Assembly (NCBI GenBank): GCA_964440605.1 | Contig: CAYTSW010000019.1 | Span: 1 to 29,697 of the forward strand | Source: CAYTSW01 sp964440605 | GTDB lineage: Bacteria > Planctomycetota > Phycisphaerae > Phycisphaerales > UBA1924 | DNA length: 29,697 bases | Direction of reading: 5' to 3' | Shown here: one piece after another, positions 1 to 9,428 of the stretch | Layout of the letters: every line of letters starts with the position of its first letter | How positions within the stretch are numbered: position 1 is the stretch's first letter | Program-made: the position numbers and the translations under genes | The notes under the pieces: generated by a model | Database searches by the model: none | Told to the model about the DNA's origin: nothing | What the model saw: the letters and a program-made list of their open reading frames with translations, nothing else

Positions 1-2272
<2,272 letters not shown>

Positions 2273-2523
2273 CGCGTCCTCACGATGGCAAATCCGCGCA
2301 CGACGCCGACCCTGTCCGGGCGTCTGCGCGGGGTCACCACTCTGTCAGTTCAGTCCGCAGCTCGTGATCACGGGGAGGAGGGTCCGCAGGGCAAGTCCAG
2401 CATTGTAGGCACTACCGGCGAACCACGCAACCGCCCCCCGCCCGACACGACACCCACCGGCTCCGAATGGCCCGTTGGGATCATGTAAAGCGATGAGATG
2501 TGCGGGTCGCCGAGACAGGAAGA

Positions 2524-2551
2524 CGGCCGGCGTCCGTCGGGACGCCGGCCG
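2524..2551 (-). terminator. Attenuator-like hairpin before rpoB
   Basis: A perfect 12-bp stem (CGGCCGGCGTCC paired with GGACGCCGGCCG) closes a 4-nt loop. On the transcribed minus strand it is followed by TCTTCCTGTCTC, a pyrimidine-rich but not poly-T stretch. It lies between rplL and rpoB, where E. coli is known to have a partial terminator that lowers rpoB expression relative to ribosomal proteins. A similar attenuating role is inferred here. Confidence 0.5.
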
Positions 2552-2581
2552 CATGAGTTGATACCGGCTCAGCCGCCAGCG

Positions 2582-2715
2582 GTGCCACGACTCGCTGACA
2601 AGCCGTGCCGCCCCGGCCTCGTGCCAAGGCTTGCTTGCAAGCCGTGCCGGCGAGGCGGCTGACCTCCGCTACCCCGACGCCCCGCAGCACGGGTTGCGAG
2701 AGCAACCCGTGGCAC
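2582..2715. repeat. Cluster of three related imperfect palindromes
   Basis: Three related 28-29-nt inverted repeats lie at 2582-2609, 2621-2648 and (opposite orientation) 2687-2715. Each starts GTGCCA when read in its own orientation and ends CCGTGC or similar. The centres differ: the second has GGCTTGC-TT-GCAAGCC, and the third has a perfect 10-bp stem, CACGGGTTGC with GCAACCCGTG, around a GAGA loop. Compensated centres with conserved ends resemble REP-type intergenic elements that fold as RNA or DNA hairpins. They sit inside an operon between rplL and rpoB, so they are transcribed. Confidence 0.6.
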
Positions 2716-2740
2716 GCCGAGCGAGGGCTTGGACGGAGGC

Positions 2741-3160
2741 TTACTGGAGCTCGACGGAGCCGCCGGCCTCTTCGAGCTTGGTCTTGAGCTCGTCAGCCTC
2801 TTCCTTGGCGACGCCTTCCTTGATGGGCTTGGGCGCGCCCTCGACCAGCTCCTTGGCTTCCTTCAGGCCCAGGCCGGTGATCTCGCGGACCGCCTTGATG
2901 ACCTGGATCTTCTTGTCGCCCGCGGAGGTGAGGACCACGTCGAAGTCGGTCTTCTCTTCCTCGGCGGCGCCGCCGCCCTCGGCGGGACCCGCGGCCATCA
3001 CCACGCCGCCGCCGGCGGCCGGCTCGATGCCGTAGGTCTCCTTCATGTAGTCGCCCAGATCGACGGCTTCCTTCAGCGTCAGCCCGGCGAGCTCGTCGCC
3101 CAGCTTGCTGATCTTCTCGTCGAACGTCTTCGTCTCGGTCGCAGCGCCTTCGTCAGCCAT
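2741..3160 (-). CDS. rplL: 50S ribosomal protein L7/L12
   Basis: Stalk protein of the large ribosomal subunit that recruits translational GTPases; it binds L10 as dimers. 139 residues, slightly longer than the usual 120-130. An N-terminal helical dimerisation domain (about 1-50) is followed by an Ala/Gly-rich hinge (about 52-68, AAGGGVV...GPAEGGGAAEEE). The conserved C-terminal domain follows, with FDVVL, KIQVIKAVREITGLGLKEAKELVEGAPKP split across two helices, and a final acidic helix. ATG at 3160 is preceded by AAGGA. It lies downstream of rplJ with a 151-nt gap containing two hairpins, and upstream of rpoB. Identity is not in doubt. Confidence 0.98.
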   Translation of the reverse strand: MADEGAATETKTFDEKISKLGDELAGLTLKEAVDLGDYMKETYGIEPAAGGGVVMAAGPAEGGGAAEEEKTDFDVVLTSAGDKKIQVIKAVREITGLGLKEAKELVEGAPKPIKEGVAKEEADELKTKLEEAGGSVELQ

Positions 3161-3223
3161 TGCTTTCGTCCTTCACGCTTCGCCCGCCGGCACGCACCGA
3201 CGGGCTCGCATCCGCTCCGAGAG

Positions 3224-3258
3224 GGGCCAAACCACTTGGCCTTTAACCCCCGAGGGGG
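3224..3258 (-). promoter_or_regulatory. Paired hairpins in the rplJ-rplL gap
   Basis: Two short stems occur side by side: GGCCAA with TTGGCC (3225-3241, 5-nt loop) and CCCCC with GGGGG (3247-3258, tight loop). They lie in the otherwise empty 151 nt between rplJ and rplL. rplL product is normally needed at several copies per L10, so RNA structure here could affect processing or translation of rplL mRNA. That role is inference. Confidence 0.35.
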
Positions 3259-3311
3259 CCAGTCGGAGCCGGGTGATGTCTGTTCGATCCGGTCACACAA
3301 GCGGCGTCGGC

Positions 3312-3857
3312 TCAGCCGACCTTGGCGATCGCCTCGCCGTCCTCCAGCTTCTTCTCCACCGCCTTGACCAGCGAGGCGAGCGTCGAGCCGGGGCCCTTGA
3401 TCGCCCCGACCAGATTCCGCGCCGGGCTGAGCACGAGCGTGACGGCCTGGGCGATCGCCTCGTCCCGCGTCGGGAACTTCGACAACGCCTGAACGCCCTG
3501 CTCGCCCTCGAAGAGCTGCCCGTCGAGGACGGCGCCCTTGAGCTCGAGGTGCTCGAGTTCCTTGGCCCACTTCACAAGCTCACGCGCCACATCGACGACG
3601 GACTCGGCGCCGTACGCCAGAGCCGAGGGCCCGTTGAGGACGGGCTCCAGCGCGCCGAGGCCGCTGGGGTCGAAGGCGTGCTTCATGAGGTTGTTGCGGA
3701 CAACGGTGATCTTGATGTCCTTGGCCGCGAGCTCCTGACGGAGGCGGTTGTTGTCGTTGGCGCCGATGCCTCGGATGGAGACGACCAGCGCGTCGGACGT
3801 GTCGCCCAGCAGTTCCTGGTAGTCGCGGATCATCATGTCTTTGACGGGCTTGCTCAC
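3312..3857 (-). CDS. rplJ: 50S ribosomal protein L10
   Basis: L10 anchors the L7/L12 dimers to the 23S rRNA GTPase-associated centre. 181 residues, typical for the family. The N-terminal RNA-binding domain carries SKPVKDMMIRDYQELLGD and the conserved segment VVRNNLMKHAF; the C-terminal helix that binds L7/L12 ends ...LVKAVEKKLEDGEAI. The start is GTG at 3857, and its first bases overlap the rplA TGA stop by 4 nt (GTGA), so translation is probably coupled to rplA. L10 is known in other bacteria to repress its own operon by binding leader RNA; no such site was identified here. Confidence 0.97.
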   Translation of the reverse strand: MSKPVKDMMIRDYQELLGDTSDALVVSIRGIGANDNNRLRQELAAKDIKITVVRNNLMKHAFDPSGLGALEPVLNGPSALAYGAESVVDVARELVKWAKELEHLELKGAVLDGQLFEGEQGVQALSKFPTRDEAIAQAVTLVLSPARNLVGAIKGPGSTLASLVKAVEKKLEDGEAIAKVG

Positions 3858-4576
3858 GCTTCGGCCTCCTGACTCGCGACGTGGATGAGCACGGAGGGCG
3901 TCATCGTGCCGCTGATCGCGACCTTCTTGATGTAGTTGCCCTTGACCGCGGAAGGCCGGGCCTTCTCGATGGTCCGCAGGAAGAACTCGAGATTCGTCAG
4001 CAGGTCGCCCTCGGGGAAGGACATCTTCCCGATCGGGGCGTGGATGTTCCCGCTCTTGTCATTGCGGTACTCCACCTTGCCCGCGGCGAACTCACGCACC
4101 GCCTCGACGACGTCCTTGGTCACCGTGCCCGCCTTGGGCGAAGGCATCAGGCCCTTCGGACCCAGCACGCGGCCGAGCTTCGAGATCACCCGCATCATGT
4201 CCGGGCTCGCGATCGCGACGTCGAAGTCCATCCAGCCCTTCTCGATCTCCGCGACCAAATCCTCGGCGCCGGCCTTGATGGCGCCGGCCTCCTTGGCCTC
4301 GTTGATCTTCTCGGTCGGAACGAACGCCACGACGCGGGCCGTCTTGCCGATGCCCTTGGGCAGCGACACCGAGCCGCGGATCGCCTGGTCCGCCTGCTTC
4401 GGATCGATGCCCAGGTTCAGGCAGACCTCGACGGTCTGGTCGAACTTGGGACCCTTGAACTGCTTGAGCACGCTGACGGCCTTGGCGGCGTCGATCGGCT
4501 CGGAGGGCCGCTTCTGAAGGTTCTCACGCTGGCGCTTGGGGAACTTCGCCAGCGGGTCTTTGGTCGCTTTGGCCAT
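3854..4576 (-). CDS. rplA: 50S ribosomal protein L1
   Basis: L1 forms the mobile stalk near the ribosomal E site and is a translational repressor of its own operon in many bacteria. 240 residues, standard length. The signature GRVLGPKGLMPSPKAGTVT is present at about 132-150, followed by the conserved VEYRNDKSGNIHAPIGK and FFLRTIEKARPSAVKGNYIKK. The ATG at 4576 starts one nucleotide after the rplK stop, and the gene end overlaps the rplJ start, so rplK, rplA and rplJ are translationally linked. Confidence 0.98.
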   Translation of the reverse strand: MAKATKDPLAKFPKRQRENLQKRPSEPIDAAKAVSVLKQFKGPKFDQTVEVCLNLGIDPKQADQAIRGSVSLPKGIGKTARVVAFVPTEKINEAKEAGAIKAGAEDLVAEIEKGWMDFDVAIASPDMMRVISKLGRVLGPKGLMPSPKAGTVTKDVVEAVREFAAGKVEYRNDKSGNIHAPIGKMSFPEGDLLTNLEFFLRTIEKARPSAVKGNYIKKVAISGTMTPSVLIHVASQEAEA

Positions 4577-4577
4577 G

Positions 4578-5024
4578 TCAGATCACCCCCGCCGCTTCCA
4601 TGCCCGTCACTTCGAGGCCCATCGAACGGGCGGTGCCCGCGATCATCAGGGCCGCCTGGTCGACGCTGGGGGCATTGAGGTCTTCCATCTTTTCCTGAGC
4701 GATCGCCTTGCACTGATCCCACGTCACCTTGCCGACGGGGTTCTGTGGCTCGGCGGCGCCCTTATCCACGCCCGCCGCTTCCTTGAGCAGCACGGAGGCG
4801 GGCGACGACTTGATCACGAACTCGAACGATCGGTCGTTGTAGACCGTGATGACGCAGCCCACGACCTTGCCCTGCTTGTCGGCAGTGGCGGCGTTGAACT
4901 GCTGGATGAACTGACCGGGGTTGACGCCGTTGGCGCCCAGGGCGGGGCCCAGGGGCGGCCCGGGCGTCGCCGTGCCTCCCGGCGCCATCACCTTGAAGGT
5001 GTTGATGACTTCTTTTTTTGCCAT
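4578..5024 (-). CDS. rplK: 50S ribosomal protein L11
   Basis: L11 binds 23S rRNA at the GTPase-associated centre and is needed for RelA/stringent-response signalling in bacteria that have it. The true start is ATG at 5024 (MAKKEVINTFKV), giving 148 residues; the frame is open upstream, but that extension has no L11 similarity. GGAGGT at 5035-5040 lies 10 nt before the ATG. The Pro-rich N-terminal PGPPLGPALGANGVNPGQF and the C-terminal RNA-binding domain ending MGLEVTGMEAAGVI are typical. It is the first gene of the operon. The usual upstream neighbours secE and nusG are absent; instead there is a terminator and an unrelated gene. Confidence 0.98.
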   Translation of the reverse strand: MAKKEVINTFKVMAPGGTATPGPPLGPALGANGVNPGQFIQQFNAATADKQGKVVGCVITVYNDRSFEFVIKSSPASVLLKEAAGVDKGAAEPQNPVGKVTWDQCKAIAQEKMEDLNAPSVDQAALMIAGTARSMGLEVTGMEAAGVI

Positions 5025-5203
5025 GACTCTGCATACCTCCCACCGGCTCGGGCCCCATGCCCCCACGAACGTCGCGCGGGCGAGAGACACGCCAGCCCCG
5101 ACCCCAGCTCGCGGTCGCGGGGCCGACTCACGGCCTCGGTGGTTCAAACGGTGAACGAACAAGCCGCACGCGGACCCACCACTTCGGGCACGCGCGGGCC
5201 GAG

Positions 5204-5232
5204 AGAGTAGCCGCGTAGAGGGGGGCGATCAA
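5204..5232 (-). promoter_or_regulatory. Sigma70-type promoter of the rplK operon
   Basis: On the minus strand TTGATC (5227-5232) is separated by exactly 17 nt from TACTCT (5204-5209). Four of six and four of six bases match the consensus hexamers. It lies downstream of the preceding gene's terminator and about 180 nt before the rplK start, which fits a dedicated operon promoter. Confidence 0.6.
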
Positions 5233-5262
5233 CCGGGGTCCTGCGATACACAACCGCCACAT

Positions 5263-5306
5263 CTCAAAACAGCCAAACGCCCGGCAGAGGGGAACCGGGC
5301 GTCTGG
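5263..5306 (-). terminator. Rho-independent terminator after the Tyr-rich gene
   Basis: On the minus strand a 12-bp stem (CCAGACGCCCGG with CCGGGCGTTTGG, one G-U pair) closes a 10-nt loop and is followed by CTGTTTTGAG. It lies about 70 nt after the TAA of the 401-residue gene and just upstream of the rplK promoter, so it insulates the ribosomal operon. Confidence 0.7.
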
Positions 5307-5374
5307 CGTTCGGGTGGTGGAAGCTCAGTCCCACCGCCGCCCCCCCAATCGCCGCCCTGGTTGGCTGATTGGTC

Positions 5375-6580
5375 TTACTTGCAGTCGCGCCCGCGCTCGA
5401 GCGGGCGATCGGAGAGGCCGGTGATCCGCCAGAGGTTCCGAGCCGCGATGTCCTCGGCGCCGACGCGCCGGGCCCCTCGGACCGCCTTCTGGGCCAGGGC
5501 CGTCTCGCTGCGCAGGAAGTCCACGGTCGACGCCAGCAGACGCCGATCGCCCTCGCTCACATCGCCCAGGCAACGTTCTCGAAGGTCATCGGAGAGGAAA
5601 GCCAGTTCGTCGGAGAGATCGACGCTTGCGGGCAGATTGCCGCGGGAGACCGCTTCGGGCCGGGCGCACAGCAGGCCGCGCAGCGACTGCATGGCCGCGT
5701 CCCGCTCGCCCGAACGCAGCGACGTAATGATGTAGCCCAGTCGGGCCTCATCGTCGGTGCCGTCGGCCCGGACCAGCTCGGCGAAGCGGGCCTGGGCGGC
5801 GGCGAGGTCGCGGTCTTCCAGACGCTGCCACGCCTCCAGACGCAGCCGCTCCACTCGCGTCAGCGATCGGGGCTGCGGCTCCACCACGACCGCCGGCTGG
5901 GCGCCGGACGGATCGGAGAAACCGTCGTCCTCGCCGGCGTACATCGACTCGTCGTAGGCCTCCCAGTCCACCGTCCGGTCGCGCTGCTGCTGCTCGCGCT
6001 GGGCCTCAGCGACCAGACGCCCACCCGGACGTTCATCGGCTTCCGATGGCGCCTCGGTCAGGAGCTGCCACTCGCGGAAGTCCTGCACCGACGCTTCGGG
6101 ATACACGCCAGACCCGCCCGTGTAGGGATCATGGGTCGTGTACGTGCGGCGATCGTCGGCATCGGCGAGGTAATCGCGCGTCGCTGGCGTCGAGCCGTAC
6201 GTCACGTGGGGCCTCGACGAGGTCGCGACGCCCACGTCGGCGTAGCGGTAGCCGGAGGAGGCACGGTAGCCGTCGCTGTAGCGGTACCCGCCCGAGCGAT
6301 ACCCATAGCGGTAGCCGTACCGCGGCGTCGAGCAGCGCGTGCGATAGCGGTAGCTGTATCGCGGGCGGCAATCGTACGAGCGGTGGATCACCGTGCGACG
6401 GGGTGCGCAGCGGGAGCGGGCGTAGCCGTACCCAAAGCCCGTGCCTATCGACACGCTGACGCTCGTCCGCGACGAACGGTACGACTTGCACTTGCCGGCC
6501 TCCGCGGCAGGAGCGGCAATTAACAGGACGGCGAGCCCGAGGGCCGCCATCAATCCGAATGTTCTGGCCGACCACGCCAT
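5375..6580 (-). CDS. Exported Tyr/Arg-rich protein with helical-repeat C-terminus
   Basis: Function unknown. ATG at 6580 follows a good AAGGAG site and begins a clear Sec signal peptide (residues 1-29, hydrophobic AALGLAVLLIAAPAAEA, cleavage before GKCKS). Residues about 30-115 are a low-complexity segment dominated by Tyr, Arg, Ser and Gly with repeated RYGYR/GYRY units and four or five cysteines. A polar linker (about 150-220, Glu/Arg/Gln-rich) leads to a C-terminal segment (about 235-400) with TPR-like amphipathic helices, for example AWQRLEDRDLAAAQARFAEL and ARLGYIITSLRSGERDAAM. The frame is open upstream, but the SD and signal peptide decide this start. It is monocistronic with its own terminator. 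Likely a periplasmic or surface protein; the repeats might mediate cross-linking or protein-protein contacts, which is speculation. Confidence 0.75.
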   Translation of the reverse strand: MAWSARTFGLMAALGLAVLLIAAPAAEAGKCKSYRSSRTSVSVSIGTGFGYGYARSRCAPRRTVIHRSYDCRPRYSYRYRTRCSTPRYGYRYGYRSGGYRYSDGYRASSGYRYADVGVATSSRPHVTYGSTPATRDYLADADDRRTYTTHDPYTGGSGVYPEASVQDFREWQLLTEAPSEADERPGGRLVAEAQREQQQRDRTVDWEAYDESMYAGEDDGFSDPSGAQPAVVVEPQPRSLTRVERLRLEAWQRLEDRDLAAAQARFAELVRADGTDDEARLGYIITSLRSGERDAAMQSLRGLLCARPEAVSRGNLPASVDLSDELAFLSDDLRERCLGDVSEGDRRLLASTVDFLRSETALAQKAVRGARRVGAEDIAARNLWRITGLSDRPLERGRDCK

Positions 6581-6837
6581 CGGTCGTCTCTCCTTTCGAG
6601 GCTCTCGCGAGCCCGAACGGTGCGGTCCTTCGCGTGATCCAGCGCCCGACACGGACGCGGGGTTCACACGCCGGAGCGAAAACGTGTCACCATGTTGATA
6701 CCCCGCTCGCCCCGGGAAGGTTCCCCAGTAGACCAATCGTTCTCCGAACATCCGTGCTCGGGGCCCGGGATTGCCCCGCACGGGCCCACGGTTTAGAAGG
6801 GCACAAACGCCTCCCGCACGGAGCAAGGAGATGAACC

Positions 6838-8079
6838 GTGGCCATCCCCCTCTTCGCCTGGATCATCGCCGGTCTCGTCGCCGCCGTCGGGGTGCTGCTG
6901 CTGGTGTTGCCGTCGCGGCGCTCCGGCTCGGCCCCCCACTGCCGTAAGTGCGGGTACGAACTCTCGGGTCGGGATGGCGTCCCTGACAAGTGCCCCGAAT
7001 GCGGCCGCACGCTCGCCGGGCATCCGCGCCGCGTCGTCGCCGGCAAGCCCGAGCCCACGCTGCCGCGACGGCTCGTCGGCGAGCTGCTCCTGCTCGTCGG
7101 CGTGCTGGCGTCGGGGGCGTTCGTGCTCGCCGGCGTCGCCAACTCCGCCGTCTATCGCGCGATGCCGCCGGAGATCGTCCTTGTTGCGGCTCGCAACGGC
7201 GCCGAACCGGCGCAGAAAGCGTTGCTCGACCATCAACGCAACGGCTGGAGATACGACGTCGTTCAGCACGAGTTGCTGGTGGACGACGAGACCGTGTGGC
7301 CCAGCAGTGGCACGTTCCGGACACCCCGGGCGCCCAACCTGAGCGAGGCTCGACCCGGCAGCCGATCCGGCTCGGGCTATCACCTCGACACGGGCGACTG
7401 GACCGACCACGACATCACGCCCGGCCGCCGACGCGTCGCGCTGCGCAGCACGCTCCACCTCGAAGACGGGGCGGGCCGGGCCCGGCAACTCGACTACACG
7501 CCGACCTTCGACATCGAACTGCTCGAGACGCGCGCGGCGGTGCCCGATCGCTTCGTCGACAACCTCGACGACGCGCGCTGGCTCGCGCAGCGGCTCACGA
7601 TGTCGGCCGACCCGCGAGGCGTGTCGCTCGCCACCCCAAGCGGCCGCTCGATGCGCGCGAGCTACGCGATCCAACTCGCTTCAGAAGGCGAGCGCATCGA
7701 GGAGTTCACCCACGCCACGACCCTCCGCGTCCGCGGCCAGCAGGACATCCACGCCGCCCACTTCTCGCATAGATACGCCTACTTCAAGGACCTCATGACC
7801 CCGGGCGCGCCTGTGGACATTACCCTCGTGCCCAACGAGGAAGGCTTCTTCTTCGAGGTCGATCCGCAGATGCTCGGCTACGGCATTCGCTTCGAGGGCG
7901 TGATGGTCCTGCCCAGCCGCTCCGCGCACCGGGGCCGCGTGCCCACGCCCGATCGCATCGTCATAATCGACCGCGCGGGGAACGAGGTGCAGTTCGTCGA
8001 GCCGGTGGAGGAGCGGTCGATGTGGAATGTGTCCTCGGTCGCCAACGAGGCGTCGCCGGCGTCCGCGGAGCGCGAATAA
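6838..8079 (+). CDS. Zinc-ribbon membrane protein of unknown function
   Basis: A 413-residue protein starting at GTG 6838, with AAGGAG seven nt upstream; the nearby ATG at 6831 is in another frame. Segment 4-26 is a hydrophobic helix. It is followed by a four-cysteine zinc ribbon (C35-x2-C38...C52-P-E-C55, with CGYELSG between), and a second hydrophobic helix spans about 80-103. The remaining 310 residues are soluble-looking, rich in beta-strand pattern, with no motif I recognise. Such N-terminal CxxCGY.L.G..CPECG ribbons fused to membrane helices are frequent in planctomycete proteins. The SpoIID-like gene starts 8 nt after its stop, so the two are probably co-transcribed and perhaps act together at the envelope. 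Zinc binding is inferred from the cysteines. Confidence 0.75.
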   Translation: MAIPLFAWIIAGLVAAVGVLLLVLPSRRSGSAPHCRKCGYELSGRDGVPDKCPECGRTLAGHPRRVVAGKPEPTLPRRLVGELLLLVGVLASGAFVLAGVANSAVYRAMPPEIVLVAARNGAEPAQKALLDHQRNGWRYDVVQHELLVDDETVWPSSGTFRTPRAPNLSEARPGSRSGSGYHLDTGDWTDHDITPGRRRVALRSTLHLEDGAGRARQLDYTPTFDIELLETRAAVPDRFVDNLDDARWLAQRLTMSADPRGVSLATPSGRSMRASYAIQLASEGERIEEFTHATTLRVRGQQDIHAAHFSHRYAYFKDLMTPGAPVDITLVPNEEGFFFEVDPQMLGYGIRFEGVMVLPSRSAHRGRVPTPDRIVIIDRAGNEVQFVEPVEERSMWNVSSVANEASPASAERE

Positions 8080-8087
8080 TCCAACGC

Positions 8088-9428
8088 ATGCACCGCGCCA
8101 CCCTCAAACCCCTCCTCGCCGGCGTCCTCACCGGCTTCCTCGGCATCACCGCGTGGTCGTGTTCCGTCATGTGGAACGGCGGCATTTCGCCGACCCAGAC
8201 ACCTTCGGCGACCGAGCAGGCCGCGCCCGCGCGGCCCGTGTCGTGGTACTACCGCCTCGACCGCCTGCGGGGCGAGCCGGTGATGCGCGTGCGCGTCGGG
8301 CGCGACGTCGAGACGCTCACCATCACGGGGCCGCGACGCGTCACGCTCACGCCTCCGGCAGGCGCTGATGAACTGCTGATTGTCGAGACGCCGCTGACGA
8401 TCACCCGCGTGGGCGGACGCTTCCGCGCCCGGTTTGCGCAGGAGGACCTTTCCTTCGACGACGCTCCGGGCGCCGCGCTGACCATCAAGCCGCTGGGCGA
8501 TGAACTGCTGCGCCTCGACGACGACCCGGTGCCGGGGGTGGTCGCGCTGGTGCCGACGGGCGCGGGCGGGTTCGACATCGTCGAGCGTGTCGGCATCGAG
8601 GCGTACCTCCCGGGCGTGATCGCCAAGGAGCTCTACAGCAACTGGCACCCCGAGACGTTCAAGGCGCAGGCCATCGCCGCCCGCAGCTACGCGCTGCACG
8701 AGCGCGCCCGCAGGCGCTCGATCGGCTCGGCTTTCGACGTCGAGAACACGACCGCCGACCAGGTGTACGGCGGTGCGACGACGCACGAGGTCGCCCACCG
8801 CGCGGTGCGCGAGACCGCTGGCGTGGTGCTCGCGTGGGAAGGCTCGGTGCTCCGGGCGTACTACTCGAGCACCACAGGCCCGCGCGCCGCTTCCGCCGCC
8901 GACACCTGGCCCACCGAGGGAGAGTTCGCCTTCAACCTCGCGAGGCCCATCCAGGCCACGCCCCGCGGCGAAGAGGACAAGCTCTCGCCGCGATGGAACT
9001 GGAGCGTGACGCGCGACGCCGGCACGCTCGCCCGGCGCTTCGGCGCCTTCGGGTCCGATCGCGGCTCGACGCTGCGCCGCCTGCGCACGATCCGCTCCAT
9101 CGAGCCGATCGCGCGCAACGCCTTCGATCGCCCGTCGCGCTATCGCGTCGTCGAGCGCAACGGCGATGCGCACGAGCTCCGCGCCGAGGACCTGCGTGTC
9201 GCGATGAACTTCCGCGCTCCGGGCGTACCCAAGCCCGAAGGCCGCGTCTACAGCTCCGACTTCCGCGTCCTGATCGCGGCCGGCAAGGCCACGATCACGG
9301 GCCAGGGCTTCGGTCACGGCGTGGGCATGAGCCAGTTCGGCGCGCAGGCCAAGGCATTGGCCGGCGAGACCGCCGAGGACATCCTCATGTGGTACTACCC
9401 CGGCGCGGAACTCGCCCGGGCCTACTGA
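8088..9428 (+). CDS. SpoIID/LytB domain protein (peptidoglycan-active)
   Basis: 446 residues from ATG 8088; the longer frame upstream overlaps the preceding gene and lacks similarity. Residues 8-25 are a hydrophobic signal/anchor ending TAWSCS, a weak lipobox. The SpoIID domain spans about 160-440: VGIEAYLPGVIAKELYSNW includes the conserved catalytic-type Glu181, followed by FKAQAIAARSYAL, then TTADQVYGG, YYSSTTGPRAA, and the terminal signature GFGHGVGMSQFGAQAKALAG...YYPG. In sporulating Firmicutes SpoIID is a lytic transglycosylase that acts on denuded glycan strands. Outside them, homologues are thought to remodel peptidoglycan during growth or division. It follows the zinc-ribbon gene by 8 nt and overlaps the convergent lipoprotein gene by 7 nt. 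Confidence 0.92.
   Translation: MHRATLKPLLAGVLTGFLGITAWSCSVMWNGGISPTQTPSATEQAAPARPVSWYYRLDRLRGEPVMRVRVGRDVETLTITGPRRVTLTPPAGADELLIVETPLTITRVGGRFRARFAQEDLSFDDAPGAALTIKPLGDELLRLDDDPVPGVVALVPTGAGGFDIVERVGIEAYLPGVIAKELYSNWHPETFKAQAIAARSYALHERARRRSIGSAFDVENTTADQVYGGATTHEVAHRAVRETAGVVLAWEGSVLRAYYSSTTGPRAASAADTWPTEGEFAFNLARPIQATPRGEEDKLSPRWNWSVTRDAGTLARRFGAFGSDRGSTLRRLRTIRSIEPIARNAFDRPSRYRVVERNGDAHELRAEDLRVAMNFRAPGVPKPEGRVYSSDFRVLIAAGKATITGQGFGHGVGMSQFGAQAKALAGETAEDILMWYYPGAELARAY

Larger units (their letters stand above)
2273..2740. other. rplL-rpoB intergenic region with palindromes
   Basis: This 468-nt gap lies inside the ribosomal/RNA polymerase operon. No convincing gene is present in it. It holds a 12-bp hairpin at 2524-2551 and a cluster of three related palindromes at 2582-2715, described separately. 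The remainder (2273-2520), next to rpoB, shows no strong structure that I can see. Confidence 0.7.
5025..5374. other. Leader and promoter region of the rplK operon
   Basis: This 350-nt gap separates the Tyr-rich exported protein gene from rplK. It contains, in minus-strand order, that gene's terminator (5263-5306), a sigma70-type promoter (5204-5232) and about 170 nt of rplK leader. The leader could hold an L1-binding regulatory structure, but I could not identify one by eye. No gene is visible. Confidence 0.6.

Noticed and set aside
3224..3258. Intrinsic terminator between rplJ and rplL
   Set aside because: The stems are short with tight loops and no T-tract on the minus strand, and full termination would cut off rplL. 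Kept only as a possible regulatory structure.
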